Shown here: piece by piece, positions 24,536 to 36,800 of the stretch
How the letters are laid out: each line of letters starts with the position of its first letter
Numbering within the stretch: position 1 is the stretch's first letter
Source of the DNA: Astrocystis sublimbata
Taxonomy: Eukaryota; Ascomycota; Sordariomycetes; Xylariales; Xylariaceae
Direction: 5' to 3'
Length of the DNA: 64,000 nucleotides
Assembly: GCA_022453515.1 (NCBI GenBank)
Contig: JAJNNY010000003.1
Location: 1,054,001 to 1,118,000, forward strand
Notes under the pieces: generated by a model
What the model was told of the DNA's origin: nothing
What the model saw: only the letters and a program-made list of their open reading frames with translations
Databases searched by the model: none
Translations under genes and position numbers: made by a program

Positions 24536-24810
24536 TCTCTCCCACCCTTGTGATCCCCAACACCTAGCCGGAGGTCCCAGCTTGCCTCGAGATGCTGCTT
24601 CCAACGCGCCCATTGATACACGTGTATGAGGTCATATGTGACAATGGCACTGGAAGAAAATAAACAAAACATTGTAGACCAACAACGCCGGTCGCCTCCC
24701 CGCATATAATTGACACACCTCACACACACGCACCACCTATCCAGAACAACGCCCATTTATTGCCTCCCGTGACGCCTATCCCCCACAACACGACACGACA
24801 CGGCCCTGCA

Positions 24811-26553
24811 TCACCGCCCATGCTGTCGTTTCATAGTCTTCCCCCTTACAGGCGGATCAGCATTCACAATGATAAAGGGGGGCCTGGATCCAATGTGAGG
24901 GGGCGGCGGGGGGCCCCCGCGGCCCCATCCCCTCCCGCGAGGAGCGCCTCTGCCTCTTGGGGGTCCCGGGACGGCAGGATGATGGTGGTGGTGGTGATGT
25001 GGCTGTGGCGGGGACGGTTGAGCGGGCTGCGGAACGAAGCTTGGTGTTAACGGCCACATATGCTGTGCCACGAGCATGCCGGGCTCTATCGTGTCTTCCC
25101 ACAACTCAGGGAGCACAACAAATGATGACTTCACCTGCTGCTGCTGTGGGACAGAGTTGGAACCGTTTGGTGAAACGGTTGTCGAGGACGAGCTAGGCGA
25201 GCTCAGTGTTTCCGCTGCCGAAGTTGAGGCCTGTGTGGTGGGACCCGCGAGGGGTGTGCCGGGCGGCAGTATCTCGTTGGCGAAGTCCATTGCAAAGGGG
25301 AGGTTGATGGATAGATCGTAATGACCTTGTTGCACGTGCGGTCCTACGATATCAACGTGGACAAAGCAGCTCTTGACCAGTTCACTCATACCCTACCATT
25401 TTGTGAGCACACTACTACAGGAGAGACTGATTGGGCCATTTCACCAAATTCGAAATATCCCGGATTTTTGAAGGCAAATTACAAAGAGACTAGCACTCAC
25501 TTCCCAAGTTTTGGCCTTCTCCCAGGGGAACACGTAGTTACGTCCCACAGCGTCTCGGAAGCGAATCGGTAGTTTTTTCGGTGACCTCCCCGCCGACTTT
25601 TCCCATCCAACATCACCAGGACATAGAGGCTGAAAGGATGGCTCCTCATCAGGTGTCTCTGATGAGGGCCCTGTCTCAGCCCCCGATTGGGATTTCTGCT
25701 TCTGCTTCTGCTTCCATGACATACCTTGTTCCTCCAGAGCTGAGGTGGTAGCGGGCGGAACACGGTCTGATGTCGCTTCGAGCGGCACACTCAAGTTACA
25801 ACTGGCGCCTTGTGCTTCCAATTGGGCCGTGCGGCTTGAGCTTTCTGGAGATTCCGCTTGGTCAACTGTCTCTGAGAGATCTGCAGAGGGCTTCAAGTGT
25901 GCACCTTCTATAAGTGGCTCGGTGAGACTTTGGGCATGCTGCAGATTAGACGAGATTTGCTCATGTGACTCGGTGTCCATGCTCAGTCTTGATCCAGCGG
26001 CGGATGATAGACAAGCGGCTTCCGGGGCCTTCCCCTTGTCTCGGATAGGCAATGTTTCGTGATGGTCAACGACCTTATCCTCGTCGTCATTATCACAAAT
26101 CATGCTGCCCAGGGCCGTAGGAGAAGAGGCCATCAGTTCGGCCCCCCCCGCAGCCAGCTGCGTAGGGGATGTGGACCCGGGACTAGAAATTCTAGGATCC
26201 GACAGATCTGAAGGATTGGGTGGAACCGATAGATTAGCGAGAGCGTCTGTTGTACGCTGATCATGAGAACCAGGCATCTCAATATCTGGCACAGCGAGAA
26301 GCGCTCTCGGCGCTTCGTCCACACTAGCAGGAGAATATCCCGTAGTTTCGACCGCCGGCGAGCCCCGGTTTGCGGATTCGATGGGGCCCACCTTGATCGG
26401 GGAAATGACCGCTCTGGGACTATTGGATGAATGAATGGTCTTTTGGCGACGATGGCGATGGTTCAAGAAGGGGACCCTTCTCTACGCGGGGTACATGGGC
26501 CTCCGTTGTGGCTTTTCTTGGGATTCGCAGCTGGCGGTTATATTTGCGTGCAT
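24811..26553 (-). CDS. Fungal ubiquitin-like-domain (ULD_2-type) protein with His- and RG-rich tail
   Basis: Resembles fungal proteins with a C-terminal ubiquitin-like ULD_2 domain; no molecular role is known to me. Minus-strand exons 26553-26495, 26419-25501 and 25392-24811 give 519 residues. The second intron is secure (GTGAGT donor). The first is inferred: it is needed to connect the nearest in-frame ATG to the main frame, and another donor (GTAGAG, nine bases further) is possible. Residues about 20-310 are disordered, Ser/Pro/Glu-rich. The domain starts at PIRFRDAVGRNYVFPWEKA, continues across the intron as GMSELVKSCFVHVDIVGP and HVQQGHYDL, and ends with VVLPELWEDTIEPGM and HMWPL. A Ser/Thr/Gln-rich insertion of about 60 residues splits the domain before VVLPELW. 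The tail has seven consecutive His, several RG/GRG units and five consecutive Pro, suggesting RNA or protein contacts (inference). Confidence 0.75.
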
Positions 26554-29141
26554 GATACGTCACGCCTGCCACTCGGCTGGTAGAGGCTCGCTGAAAGGAC
26601 GAATGATATGGGCGTGAACAGTGCAAAGTGTGATGGTGGTGAGAGGTGAAGGAAAGCGACCAGGGTCAGCGAAAGGCAGCTAATTGTTGAGTGGATTCTG
26701 CGGCTGAGAGCTGGAACACAAAGAAGAGGAGTCGTCGCCGCGCCGCGCTACAGCGAGTTCTTCCCGTTCCTTACCCCAAAACGCCCAAGGCGATAACACA
26801 GACCTACACTAAGGCTTGCTTTGGTGTGGTCTACTTACTGCCTGGATATACCTGGGCAATCTACTTCGGTTCGATGCCTCAATCCACGACTCGGCCACTC
26901 ATAGGATTATAGGAGGTAGGTATCGAGTAAATTAGCACAGAAATGCGGTATTCCATGTCGTGGTCCAGCTAGGTATATGCCTGTGGCAGGAGTGTGGATG
27001 GTAGGCGAATTGCGATAGGCACACCATAAGTACGGCAGACTAGGTATGTATAAGACAAACGTGCATATGATAGCAGACACCTGATTAGATGAAATGCGCA
27101 GCGACGACGACGATGATAGGCAGCTGCCGTTGGGATGGCGGACTTGCCGTGAGTCGCTGCATGATTGATTGATTGATTGATCGCTCACTCGCTCGGGGAC
27201 TGTGACGCAGATGCTCATTGAGATAGATGCCAAGATGTCGGAGCGGCACGATTGGGTTGCACCATGTGCTGATCCATAAAGGGAACGAAGGGCAGACAGG
27301 TAGAAGACGGGCTCGACGGGGCAGTGGGTTGGTGCCCTTTGCCGTCCTACCGGCAGGACCTCCTACCTAGAGAGGCACCCCTCCCCACATACCTCTATGC
27401 CTCTATGGTAGTGTTGAAACGGTGACATCGAGTACGCTATTCTTGGGCCTTCAACTTTCCCGTGTGTTTCTTTTCTTCTTTTCGAGGAAGGTCCTCAGTC
27501 TGCCTGAGGTCAATCCGAATCAATGTCTTCATCTAAGGTACAGTAGTAGTATGTTTTTGGACCAAATTGAAGGAAGTTAGTTGGGTTGGCCCTGACGAGA
27601 TGCATGCATGCCTCGCCTCGCCATGCCACTTCTCTAGCGCAAATCGTACCCGTACCGTAAGTATACGCTCGTCGCTGTACAATTAGTGTCCGTCGATCGA
27701 GGGCTTGGTTCCACTTCCCGGCGGCTCTGGCGTCTATCTCCGCCACTATTCCACTATTCTCTAATCCTCAGATCTCACCTTAACCGAGATAGGGAGGTCC
27801 CCGTTGCTTGATGACAAAAGTACATGTACGCATGGGTGATCGATCCAAGCGAGCCAAGTACATGTACTCTACATGCCTACTTTAGGTAAATACTAGTAAC
27901 AGCGTACCTGCACGAGTCTCGACGTTAGCACGTTCTCGGGTCGGCGAGCTAGGGGACGAGGGGCTCCGGGGGGGCACTCCCTTTCCCCATCTGGATTGAT
28001 GCTGCGATGACTGGGGCCCCGCCCGCCCCAATGAGTTTCTATTCCGGGAATTGAACCACAATTCCCGTCTTCTGTCGTTCGATATGTACGAGTACCGTCA
28101 TCAAGCCCCGCCAGCATGCACAGAAGCACGGCAGGGAACACATCCGTAGCACTACACTTACTTACGTACAGCACAGTAGTCCCGTCAGTAGTATGATGCG
28201 CCAGCCAGGCAGGACATAGGTAAAACCGGCGAGACAGTGCTGGTGAGCAGGGACCATTAGGCACTGAGCGAGCTCACCGATCTTAGTTTGTCTTGGTGTT
28301 GGTGATACCTACCTGCGTAAGGTTAGCAGATCGTGATCGAAATAGCGCATTGGGGCTCAAGCCTGGATTTGGCGCAGGACAGCATGTCTGACTAATGTTG
28401 TCGATCTTTTCAGGGCCACGGTCTACCCTCGCCAAGTAGCAAAAGCCGAGCTCGTTTCTGGGCAGGATTCGTGGCTGTCCAGATATCTCCCTTGCTGTTA
28501 ACCTGGTCTGTGGGGCATCTACCTGTTAGCTGGGCTCGCTGGGCGGACTTCCACCAACTTTCTTGATGTCTTCTTCCGTTGTGACGGGTGGTGATCTTAG
28601 CTCGATTGAAGAACAGGCGCAGCGCGGGAACAGACTAAAGCATAAACGCAATCTTTCACTAAGTCGGTCACTTGATTGGTCTTAGATAACGAGTAGGTAT
28701 TGTCATGTATTGTACCAGGTTGCCAGGTGACTAAGTCCAGTGTTATTCTAACCTGGGTAGTAGCTACATGTAGGTAGGGTAGCCATCATGACTGTATCAT
28801 CTAACTGTATCATCATCATCATAAACATTGAGAGCCAAGGGCAATAGGCATGTCGCAACATCCAGCAGCCGTATATATGTATCCATCTATACCCGGAGAG
28901 ACAAACATCGCATAAGCCACGTCAGAACAACGTATTGAGTGAGAGACGTAAAGTAGTCATTTTGTTTCAAGGAAGAGACTGTGTGAAAATAACATGCCCA
29001 GTCGTCCCTTTTCTTTTGCCAACCTGCCATCTGTCGTAATATCATACCAGGAAATGAAAGGATGTTTGTTGAAATACATATGCGAAAACATGGGTATAAT
29101 TCGAATAGCAACCATTCCTGCCTCTAGAATCCACGCTGATT
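26554..29141. other. Intergenic region without recognisable gene
   Basis: Promoter side of the ULD_2-type gene and 3' side of the next C2H2 gene. Frames are all below 125 codons and unrecognised. Includes a GATT repeat and an 8-bp-stem hairpin at 28045. Confidence 0.5.
27163..27180. repeat. (GATT)n short tandem repeat
   Basis: About four tandem GATT/ATTG units in an intergenic region. Confidence 0.75.
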
Positions 29142-30896
29142 CTACTCATCTACCAGCTCGCCCTCGGCGTCGGCATCTGAATCTTCATCATCTTCACCGA
29201 TGGTTGGGGGTGGGACCGGGACCGGGACTGGGGCAGTGAAACCACCTGCAGCGATCTTGAGTGGGTTCTGCAGCACCCATCGACCCTTGTCCTCCCTCTT
29301 CAGGATCCCAATGGCAGGGCTAGTGGCCCAGTCAACCAGAGTGCCGTCGGCATCGCCACTGAACTGCAGCGGGGGCTCGCCTCCGGCCGCGGCTTTCTCC
29401 AGGTGTTTGGCGACGTGTTCCATGCGGTCGTCCCAGGCGTTGGACCCGTCGAATCGCACGTTGCAGCCAGGCGAGGGGCACCGCATATGCGTAGGCAGAT
29501 GGCACCGGGTCCGGATGGCCTTGTCCTGGTGCTCGCGTTGGCGCTCCTCCCACTCGGGCACGTGTGACTTCGACTTCACCTTGTTCTTGAGGTGTGTGGG
29601 GACGTGCATCCGCCGGAGGTGCTGGGTGTACAGGTCCTTGCGATTGAAGATGGTGCCGTTGGGGAGAGCCGATGGATGGGCGGCTGGGTATCGGGGGCAG
29701 TCGCTTCGCTTGCGACTGGCGGCCGACGATCTCTTGGGCGTCTTGGGTTGGTTGGACACTTGGGCACATCCGCCTTGTTCGCATACCCAGTAGTTGAGCA
29801 CGATGTGCTGCGAGAGGCAGTGGCGTTTCCATTCATTCTTGCTGGCAAACGTAGAGTGGCAGCCTGCGAATTCGAAAATGCATGTGAAGGGCCGCGTATG
29901 CTGCTTCTTGATATGGGTGTTCAGGCTTGTTTGATCTTTGAAGCACTGTTTGTGGCATTCTGAACAAGTGTACTGGCCCTTGGCTCCCTGTATGGACGCC
30001 TTGGGGGCCGAGTGGGCCACTACCGATGCTTCCATGGCCGTCTTGAGACGCTTGACGTCTGGGGACGATTGGGAGGTTCTGCGTCGCTTGGGGGTCTTGT
30101 CGATGCGAGAAGACTTCGTCACCCCGTTTCTGGATTTGCTGTAGGGTGAATAGTCGCCATCCTCATCGTCGTCCTGTGGTTCGGACTTAAGGCATGGACT
30201 GCCAGGAGCATCGGCATGATCGGTTAAGTCGGTCTCGGGCGTAAGTTGGCGTGCCATCGCATCCGGTATCCGGATCTCTTCCTTGATATCTGAAGTGTCC
30301 GGGCTCAAGTCTCGGGGGTGGCGAGGCGATCCCCCTTCATTCCAGGCTGCGTGGCTGACTACACTGGCATCGCTTGAGAGACTGCATGTCCTCGTAGGGA
30401 AATCAAAGCCCTGGATGCTTTCATCGTAGTAGCCGGTTGGAAACTCCTGTATCGGATTGACATCGCCGAGGTTGACACAGCCTTCGGCTAGGCCAGTGAA
30501 CAGGTAGACCTGAGGATGTGAGCTCCAGCTCTCAAACGGAGGCAGGAGAGGCGCCTCAGATGGCGTGGGAGGCGAATAGACTTGGGGGCAGTAGTCGGTT
30601 TCCCGCGGTGGGCTAAGACCGCTGCTGCATGTGGAAGATGAATTGGTGTAGGATGGCGAGCCAGGGCGCTGGAACTGGGGAGGGAATGGGGTCACGGTTC
30701 CAGAGGAAATAGGATCCATTGCCGAGTAGAATGAGAAGGATGATTTGTTGTCAGTCAGGTAGCGGCCGACGGTCCAAGTACCGTCAGTATTCTCGATGGG
30801 CGAATCCGAACGCTTCACCTCGGGGCTCACAGGCACCTCTGCGTATAGGGGATACGCCGACGAGTCGACGTTCGGGGCATGTAGGTAAGTCATCAT
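29142..30896 (-). CDS. C2H2 zinc-finger transcription factor
   Basis: Predicted nuclear DNA-binding regulator; I cannot name the target pathway. A single uninterrupted exon of 584 residues; the first of two adjacent ATGs is used as the start. Residues 1-250 are acidic and Ser/Pro-rich, consistent with an activation region. A basic stretch KTPKRRRT (about 267-274) could be a nuclear localisation signal. The fingers begin at about residue 309: YTCSECHKQCF...THIKKQH is a classical C2H2 finger. The next is FTCIFEFAGCHSTF...RHCLSQH, then WVCEQGGC opens a degenerate one with a ~40-residue basic insertion before YTQHLRRMH, and a last one covers MRCPSPGCNVRF...EHVAKH. The C-terminus has a Val-Pro repeat and ends in an acidic Asp/Glu tail. 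Large gene-poor flanks on both sides are common for fungal regulators. Confidence 0.9.
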   Translation of the reverse strand: MMTYLHAPNVDSSAYPLYAEVPVSPEVKRSDSPIENTDGTWTVGRYLTDNKSSFSFYSAMDPISSGTVTPFPPQFQRPGSPSYTNSSSTCSSGLSPPRETDYCPQVYSPPTPSEAPLLPPFESWSSHPQVYLFTGLAEGCVNLGDVNPIQEFPTGYYDESIQGFDFPTRTCSLSSDASVVSHAAWNEGGSPRHPRDLSPDTSDIKEEIRIPDAMARQLTPETDLTDHADAPGSPCLKSEPQDDDEDGDYSPYSKSRNGVTKSSRIDKTPKRRRTSQSSPDVKRLKTAMEASVVAHSAPKASIQGAKGQYTCSECHKQCFKDQTSLNTHIKKQHTRPFTCIFEFAGCHSTFASKNEWKRHCLSQHIVLNYWVCEQGGCAQVSNQPKTPKRSSAASRKRSDCPRYPAAHPSALPNGTIFNRKDLYTQHLRRMHVPTHLKNKVKSKSHVPEWEERQREHQDKAIRTRCHLPTHMRCPSPGCNVRFDGSNAWDDRMEHVAKHLEKAAAGGEPPLQFSGDADGTLVDWATSPAIGILKREDKGRWVLQNPLKIAAGGFTAPVPVPVPPPTIGEDDEDSDADAEGELVDE

Positions 30897-33800
30897 GTCA
30901 AGCTGGCAACAAGTGAAACTGGTAATCCAAGACTATGATGAGTTCTCGGTTTGCAGGCAGCGACACGAGCTGATCAAGTGTTCCCAAGTCGAATGCAAGG
31001 GGGTGGCAGGTCAAGTAATCACCGATCACCCATGGGTTAGGATGTCATGGAGAGGTGAGAAATGGGGGCCAAGTGCTCCAGATAGACAGTATTAAGCAAG
31101 ATGGGCTGGGGAAGGAAGACGAAAGACGGGCTCAGGGGCGGGATCTTGGTCGTTTGTATATACTCCCGAGTCGGCGGCGTCCAGGGCCCGTCCCCCAGCA
31201 GTCGCTGGGCGGCGCAGCTTGTCCCACGTAACCGGTCACTAGAGACGCCATTGCCGTTGAAGATGGGTTCTATTTTCTCTCGCGTGAGTTTGCTGCGGAT
31301 CCTGTCGCTGATCTGGGTTCAGTCCACGAGTACTGACGAGTACTGACAAGAGTCCCTGGCATCCTGGGCCTTTCTGCCCAGCGTCCCCACACGGAGCCTC
31401 ACCAAAGTCACAGGTCTCGCAGGCCGTGTCGTCGCCAAGACCTGCTCGGCCACTAGATTTGCTTTTTTCGCTAGCGTCGTGGTCGTACTCGCTCCGCCCA
31501 GCACACCCCACGACACCCACGTCCCCATTCACACCCACACTGGCCCACCCCTGCATGTAACTGCATATGTATTGCATGTACTGTACTTGTGTGGGAAGAA
31601 CAGGGCGCGGCCAGGCTCGTAAGGCGAACAGTCCATTCTTGTGTCACATTGACGGACCACCCAGAAGTCCCTGAAGTGCCAGAGTGCCAGATTTTGAGAA
31701 GACCAGCCCAGCGCGATCGACCGACCAACCGACCCCATGTTGGTGCGCGACCCAGCCAAGGCGAGCATCGACCTGACCTCGCCGTCTCGTCTCGTCTCGT
31801 CTCTTCTACGAGTACATACGTGAGACAGGCAAACCGGCACACTTTCCTTTCTAGCCAGTTTCTCCAGGTCCGCTGGAGCTCTCCATCACCAATGCCAGTC
31901 CTCACATGGCATGAACCCCTGATAACAAAGTCAAGTGCAGCGTGGAGGAGCAACGGTCAATCAACGTAGTTGAGGATTACAGCTTCGAGTGCCTAATGTC
32001 TGCCAATGTGTACGCATAGACAATGCCCACCCTCCACCCTACAGACAGACAGCCTGGAAGATGGGACGATGTCACCATGCTCGTAGGGCAGCCGCTGGGG
32101 CGGACAGGCAGGCGTACAACCGTGCTGCACATGCGCGCAACGGGTGTGGTGTGCGTACGTGTGCGTGCATGTGTTGTGTGAGAGGGAGAGACACAGACAC
32201 TCAGACACATGCTCAGTAGAAAGAGAGAGTATTCCGACTCGCCCTCGTGCGGGCCCAGCAGGCAGCATTCCTGCCGGGCGGGTCGTAGTCCAGCCAATGT
32301 CGCACCTTGACGACTTGGTCCTGGGTGACTTGGTCCTTGGACAGTGGTGGTATTAGTGTGAGAGAAATAGAAATTCAGGTCGCACAAAGAGGAGAGGGGA
32401 GAGAGGGGGCGGCCGAAATACACGCCCGCGCTAGATCAAGCAGATAACTGGAAATAAAAAAGTCGCTCATCCAATCTCCACGATGGAATTCCATGTCCAG
32501 GTGTGTCGGGCCATATGAGAGGTCGGATCACAGGTGGGGCGCATACGACGATGGCGTTGTCAACTGGGGTACCTGGGCTTCGACGGACTCGAGCACTGCT
32601 GCAGTCGCGATATTGCCCACAAAGCACCCGTTTGCCGGTACAAACGAACAGTACAGTACAATTGTCAACTCGTCTGTTGATGTCATCCTCCCAGATAACG
32701 TAGCATCACGGCGCTGGGTTGACGGCCCATCGATGTTTTGCATCATTGCCGAAAATATCCCCCCTGAAAAGATCTAAGTCGTTCTGTTCGGAAGTGTTTA
32801 CCGAGCATGTCTGCGATACTACATTATCTTATAATTACTTGCCAATAGGGTGCCGGGAGTGGTTGTCGCTAGTAAGAAGCTGCGGAAACATGTAATAACA
32901 TGTTGGAAATGGGTCAAGTTCTCCTCGTGAGTGAGTCATGGGCACGAGAAAAAGAGTGCCCGTAGACATAGGGAATAACGGAAAGAGTAACCCTCCATTC
33001 CATCAACCATTCACAGCATACCCACCGCTTTCACCGAATGCTGATATCGAAAAGATTGATAACATTACAAGGCAACGTGGAGGCTGACAGTAACATCAAG
33101 GCAGCTATCTGCGATAATGTCTCGTGCCCCGCTTCGGCCTGGCCAGGAGCAGTATTATTGCTCAATGATAGTAAATCTCGGTCCAGGTCGAAGAGAGCAT
33201 GTATGACTGGATGAGACAGCCCACAGTTCGGTGTTGTGCCTACCACCTGTCTTTTTCCCGAGATCGGCAGTTGTTCGAGAGGTAAGCGGTCAACTTGTGG
33301 ATATACCAGGCACAAAGCTCGTACAAACACTATTAAGAGGTTATCAAGGCAGCTCTCGAGATTGATACTGCCATGCTTGGTCGTCATCTGATTGGTCCAT
33401 CGTGGAAATCATGTTGGCATTGCCCTTTGCCCATACTACACAGCCCCCGATTGACTATATTACGCAGTACGCCTACAAAGTGTGGCTAGGTGCATCTACT
33501 TCCATATCTCGCCTACCACGATGGCCTGTTTACAGGTTTCTATTTTCTTCTCGATTATAGTGCCCGACTCATGTCTCACTTCGACGGCTGTGCCTCCTGC
33601 TGGCATAGCAAGCGTCCTTGGCCCTCGATGTACTTGTGAGTAACCAAGTGGTCCGCACCTTACGATCACGCCCACTTATCACCCCGCAACTTGACAATTG
33701 TTGTGAGTAGCGTCTTTTGTGTAACGTCCAGTTCTTGTAGATCGAATGATAACCCCCGTTCTTCAAGTCCTAGTTGCGAATAACTTCAGCGCGATATGGA

Positions 33801-36800
33801 CTAGTAGATCGTGTACGTACAGTAGTATATTCCCTATAGGGTCTCACTCAGTTCCCGGTCAGCCTAGGGACCCCACACGGGCATGACGGAATGTTATCGC
33901 TGACTGAGCGAGTGCTACGTAGAAGGTTGAGAGACAAGAATGATCATTCCGCTTCGTGATGCCGCCCAAGGCGAAACCGACTGTACCATTGCCACCCTAA
34001 AGACCATATACTCTCCAATCTCCTGATCAATTGTCCCACACCAACTTCTCATCTGAGGCTCTGCTAGACCATTCAAAACTCTTTGTCAATTTCCCTCTTG
34101 GGCAAACAACACAATGACGCGCTCCGATGTAACCTGAACGGGGCGGTCAAGTATGCTACTTACCCCAAAAGGCGGAGTGCTAAGCATGGTACCGACCTCA
34201 GTGGCTGTCCGGGTGTACTGTGGTGAACACACATTGGAACGGGGTACGCACCCGTTGGAGAAGAGCTCCATATTGTTATCGAGTGCATGAGAAGCCGCTT
34301 ACGTACGCAAATCAATGCGACCTACGATACAAGATATTTGTTGCTGGGAGGAACTTTGTGAGGCTCAATCGGCTACCGGAAGCATTCACGGATGGCTAGC
34401 TTGTGATCGAAACCGCCTTCGGTGTCTTCCCAATTAATAACCCAAGAAGCAGATTATGTCGGCTACACGCAAAGGGGCCTATGAAAAAAGCCAAGGTTCA
34501 GAGAACAACCGGAATTAAACAAACCTGCATGCTTGTTCGATGTCAATCTTCTGTTATCGCGTCCTTGCGCCGTCTTCGTGGCCACGTAAGCTCAAGCGCA
34601 TAGGATGCAGTTCAGGACTCACATAATCCGACTTCGGTAAAGCACCCGATCAACGAGATCAAGGCGGGGAAACCCATCTGTGGTGTTGTAAGGCGCAGAG
34701 TGTGTACGCCGTAACACGGGTATATGTCAGCTGTGGTTGGTGGGTTTTCGAACCGCAACATACCTTAGTGGATTGGACACTGAGCGAGCTCGCGTTTGAG
34801 TCTTTGGATATGTATCTCAAGTAGATTACATCCATTGACTAGATGGTACATTGAAAGTGACATCTGCATTCCTCGCCCCTAACAACTAATCAGTTGTCCG
34901 ATGCTTACAGTAGATCGGGAGTTCGGTAGGAACATCTGTGTGATAGGCATCCCCTGTCAGTGAGACTACCGAGCAAAGCTGCATTCCCGTTGTTGTTTCG
35001 ATTGTATTACACACCATTTGACAGTTCTGGCAGCTGTTGTTCTAATTGGACTGGACACGCTTCAAGATGTTACGTTGAGCGTTGAACCGCCTTTTCTGTG
35101 TAACTAGAGACGCAATTACTGGTACGACTATTGCGTCTACCTGCCGAATGATAGACACCGATGCTACTGCAAGGGCGACTAGGTCTTACTAAGAATCACC
35201 ACTTTGGGCTCAGCCCCTGAGTGGCCACCATGGGAGAACCGATACTGCATACTCTATCTGCGAGTAGTTGACCAGCCCGGTTTCTATTTACAACATTTGC
35301 ACTTTCCGATCCCACTGATTTACGGTACTACGAAACACATCCGATCGAGCTAATACTCCGGCTATCATTCGAAATGGACAAGGCGGCGGCCATGAGGTAG
35401 TATCGTAGCACCACTTAATACTTGGGATCGGCTCTCTATTTAAAGACCCTGCAGAAATGGCGGCTGCTAATCCATATTTGTACACCCATTAATTTTGGAG
35501 CTCATGATGCCATTTGACGCTCTCTTGCAAAGTCTACGTCTTCCATCTGCTATGGCTATTGATTAATAGTCGCGGAAAGGTAATGGTTGAATGCGGGGAC
35601 GTAGATAAGTACAAATGGACACTGCTCTTCTATAGAGAGAAATACTCAGTCATGCATGTAAGTAATCAATCTGCATGGCACTTTTTGGTCAGCATTGTGT
35701 ACCTGTGTATGTAACCAACTGCTATAAACATGTCTGTCTACTGACTGCCTGTGTCTTCGTTCAGCCTTACATTAAAAGTTGAGACCCAGCTTTTTTCCTT
35801 ATTGTTTTTATCAGCTATTTCAACAATGATGAAAATATATCAATACTTACCTGAGTGACTGCCTTACTTTCTTGCGTATGTACTTATTAACTCACACGTT
35901 TACATACATTATACATGCATATAACAATTGGTGTCTATACCTACGTTTGTCTTATCACATTGTGTCTGTTCTATTTTCCATGCCCCTCGGTACGCTTTCC
36001 CACCCGGGTTCTGGTCAAGTTGGTCGGCTACGGACCAATAAGACACAGCCTCGCAATTCCGCAAATTTCCGAGGTCCGAAGGTGATATTGGTGCGACAAT
36101 CCTCTGGGAGATTGTAGAAAATATACCAGGTCTAGGGCTGCATACATGTCATCAACTCATGAAAACCTAGCGTAGGACTTGGTGGCGAACATCTCTTGTG
36201 CGATGGAACCCCCCTGGTGCAAGTATATGTTCTTCGTCTTTGTTGCTCATCAATTTGGTTCCGCCGTGCTGCATGCAAGAATGCGGCAACGAATGCCACC
36301 TCTGACGCATGGTCCTAACTGATACCACGGCGGAAACGCAACCTCGTCCTTGACTTCGCATCAGAACTTACCACTCCGAATGGAGTGTAGTCATGATGGA
36401 CATAACCAAATGAATAGCCAATATGACTAGGACTCTTGACCAGTTACATTCCGTTCTTCAAACTATACTTTGCAAAAGGAAACGCCCGTACTTCATCTCC
36501 AACCTTAGCTGCGTACTTACCTAGTCATGAAGCTAATGCTCACGCACTATCATCAGTACCTATCTTCGATGCATACTCTACTAATCTGTTTCACCCTCTA
36601 ATTTGGGCCCCAACATCCAATCAAAAGCATGGATCGAATAAACTCAGCTGGCACCTGGGATATTTGTCGATAACTTGGTCTATGGTACCGGATATACTAT
36701 AATAAAGCATAGTTGCTCGCCTGAACATGTGTCCAGGTCCCCAAAGCTCACACATGACCTCTTACGATAAATGCGACCCTTCGTAGCCCCGTCCGAACCT

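Larger units (their letters stand above)
23296..24810. other. Convergent intergenic region rich in simple repeats
   Basis: Between fimbrin (+) and the ULD_2-type gene (-). Contains TACCTAGGTA near 23612, a G17 run, TTAG repeats and a CA microsatellite. No gene is supported; the (CA)n tract creates artificial frames on both strands. Confidence 0.55.

Noticed and set aside
33031..33387. 118-codon minus-strand frame in the gene-poor region
   Set aside because: Somewhat protein-like, but with no homologue I recognise and no flanking exon; could be a relic.
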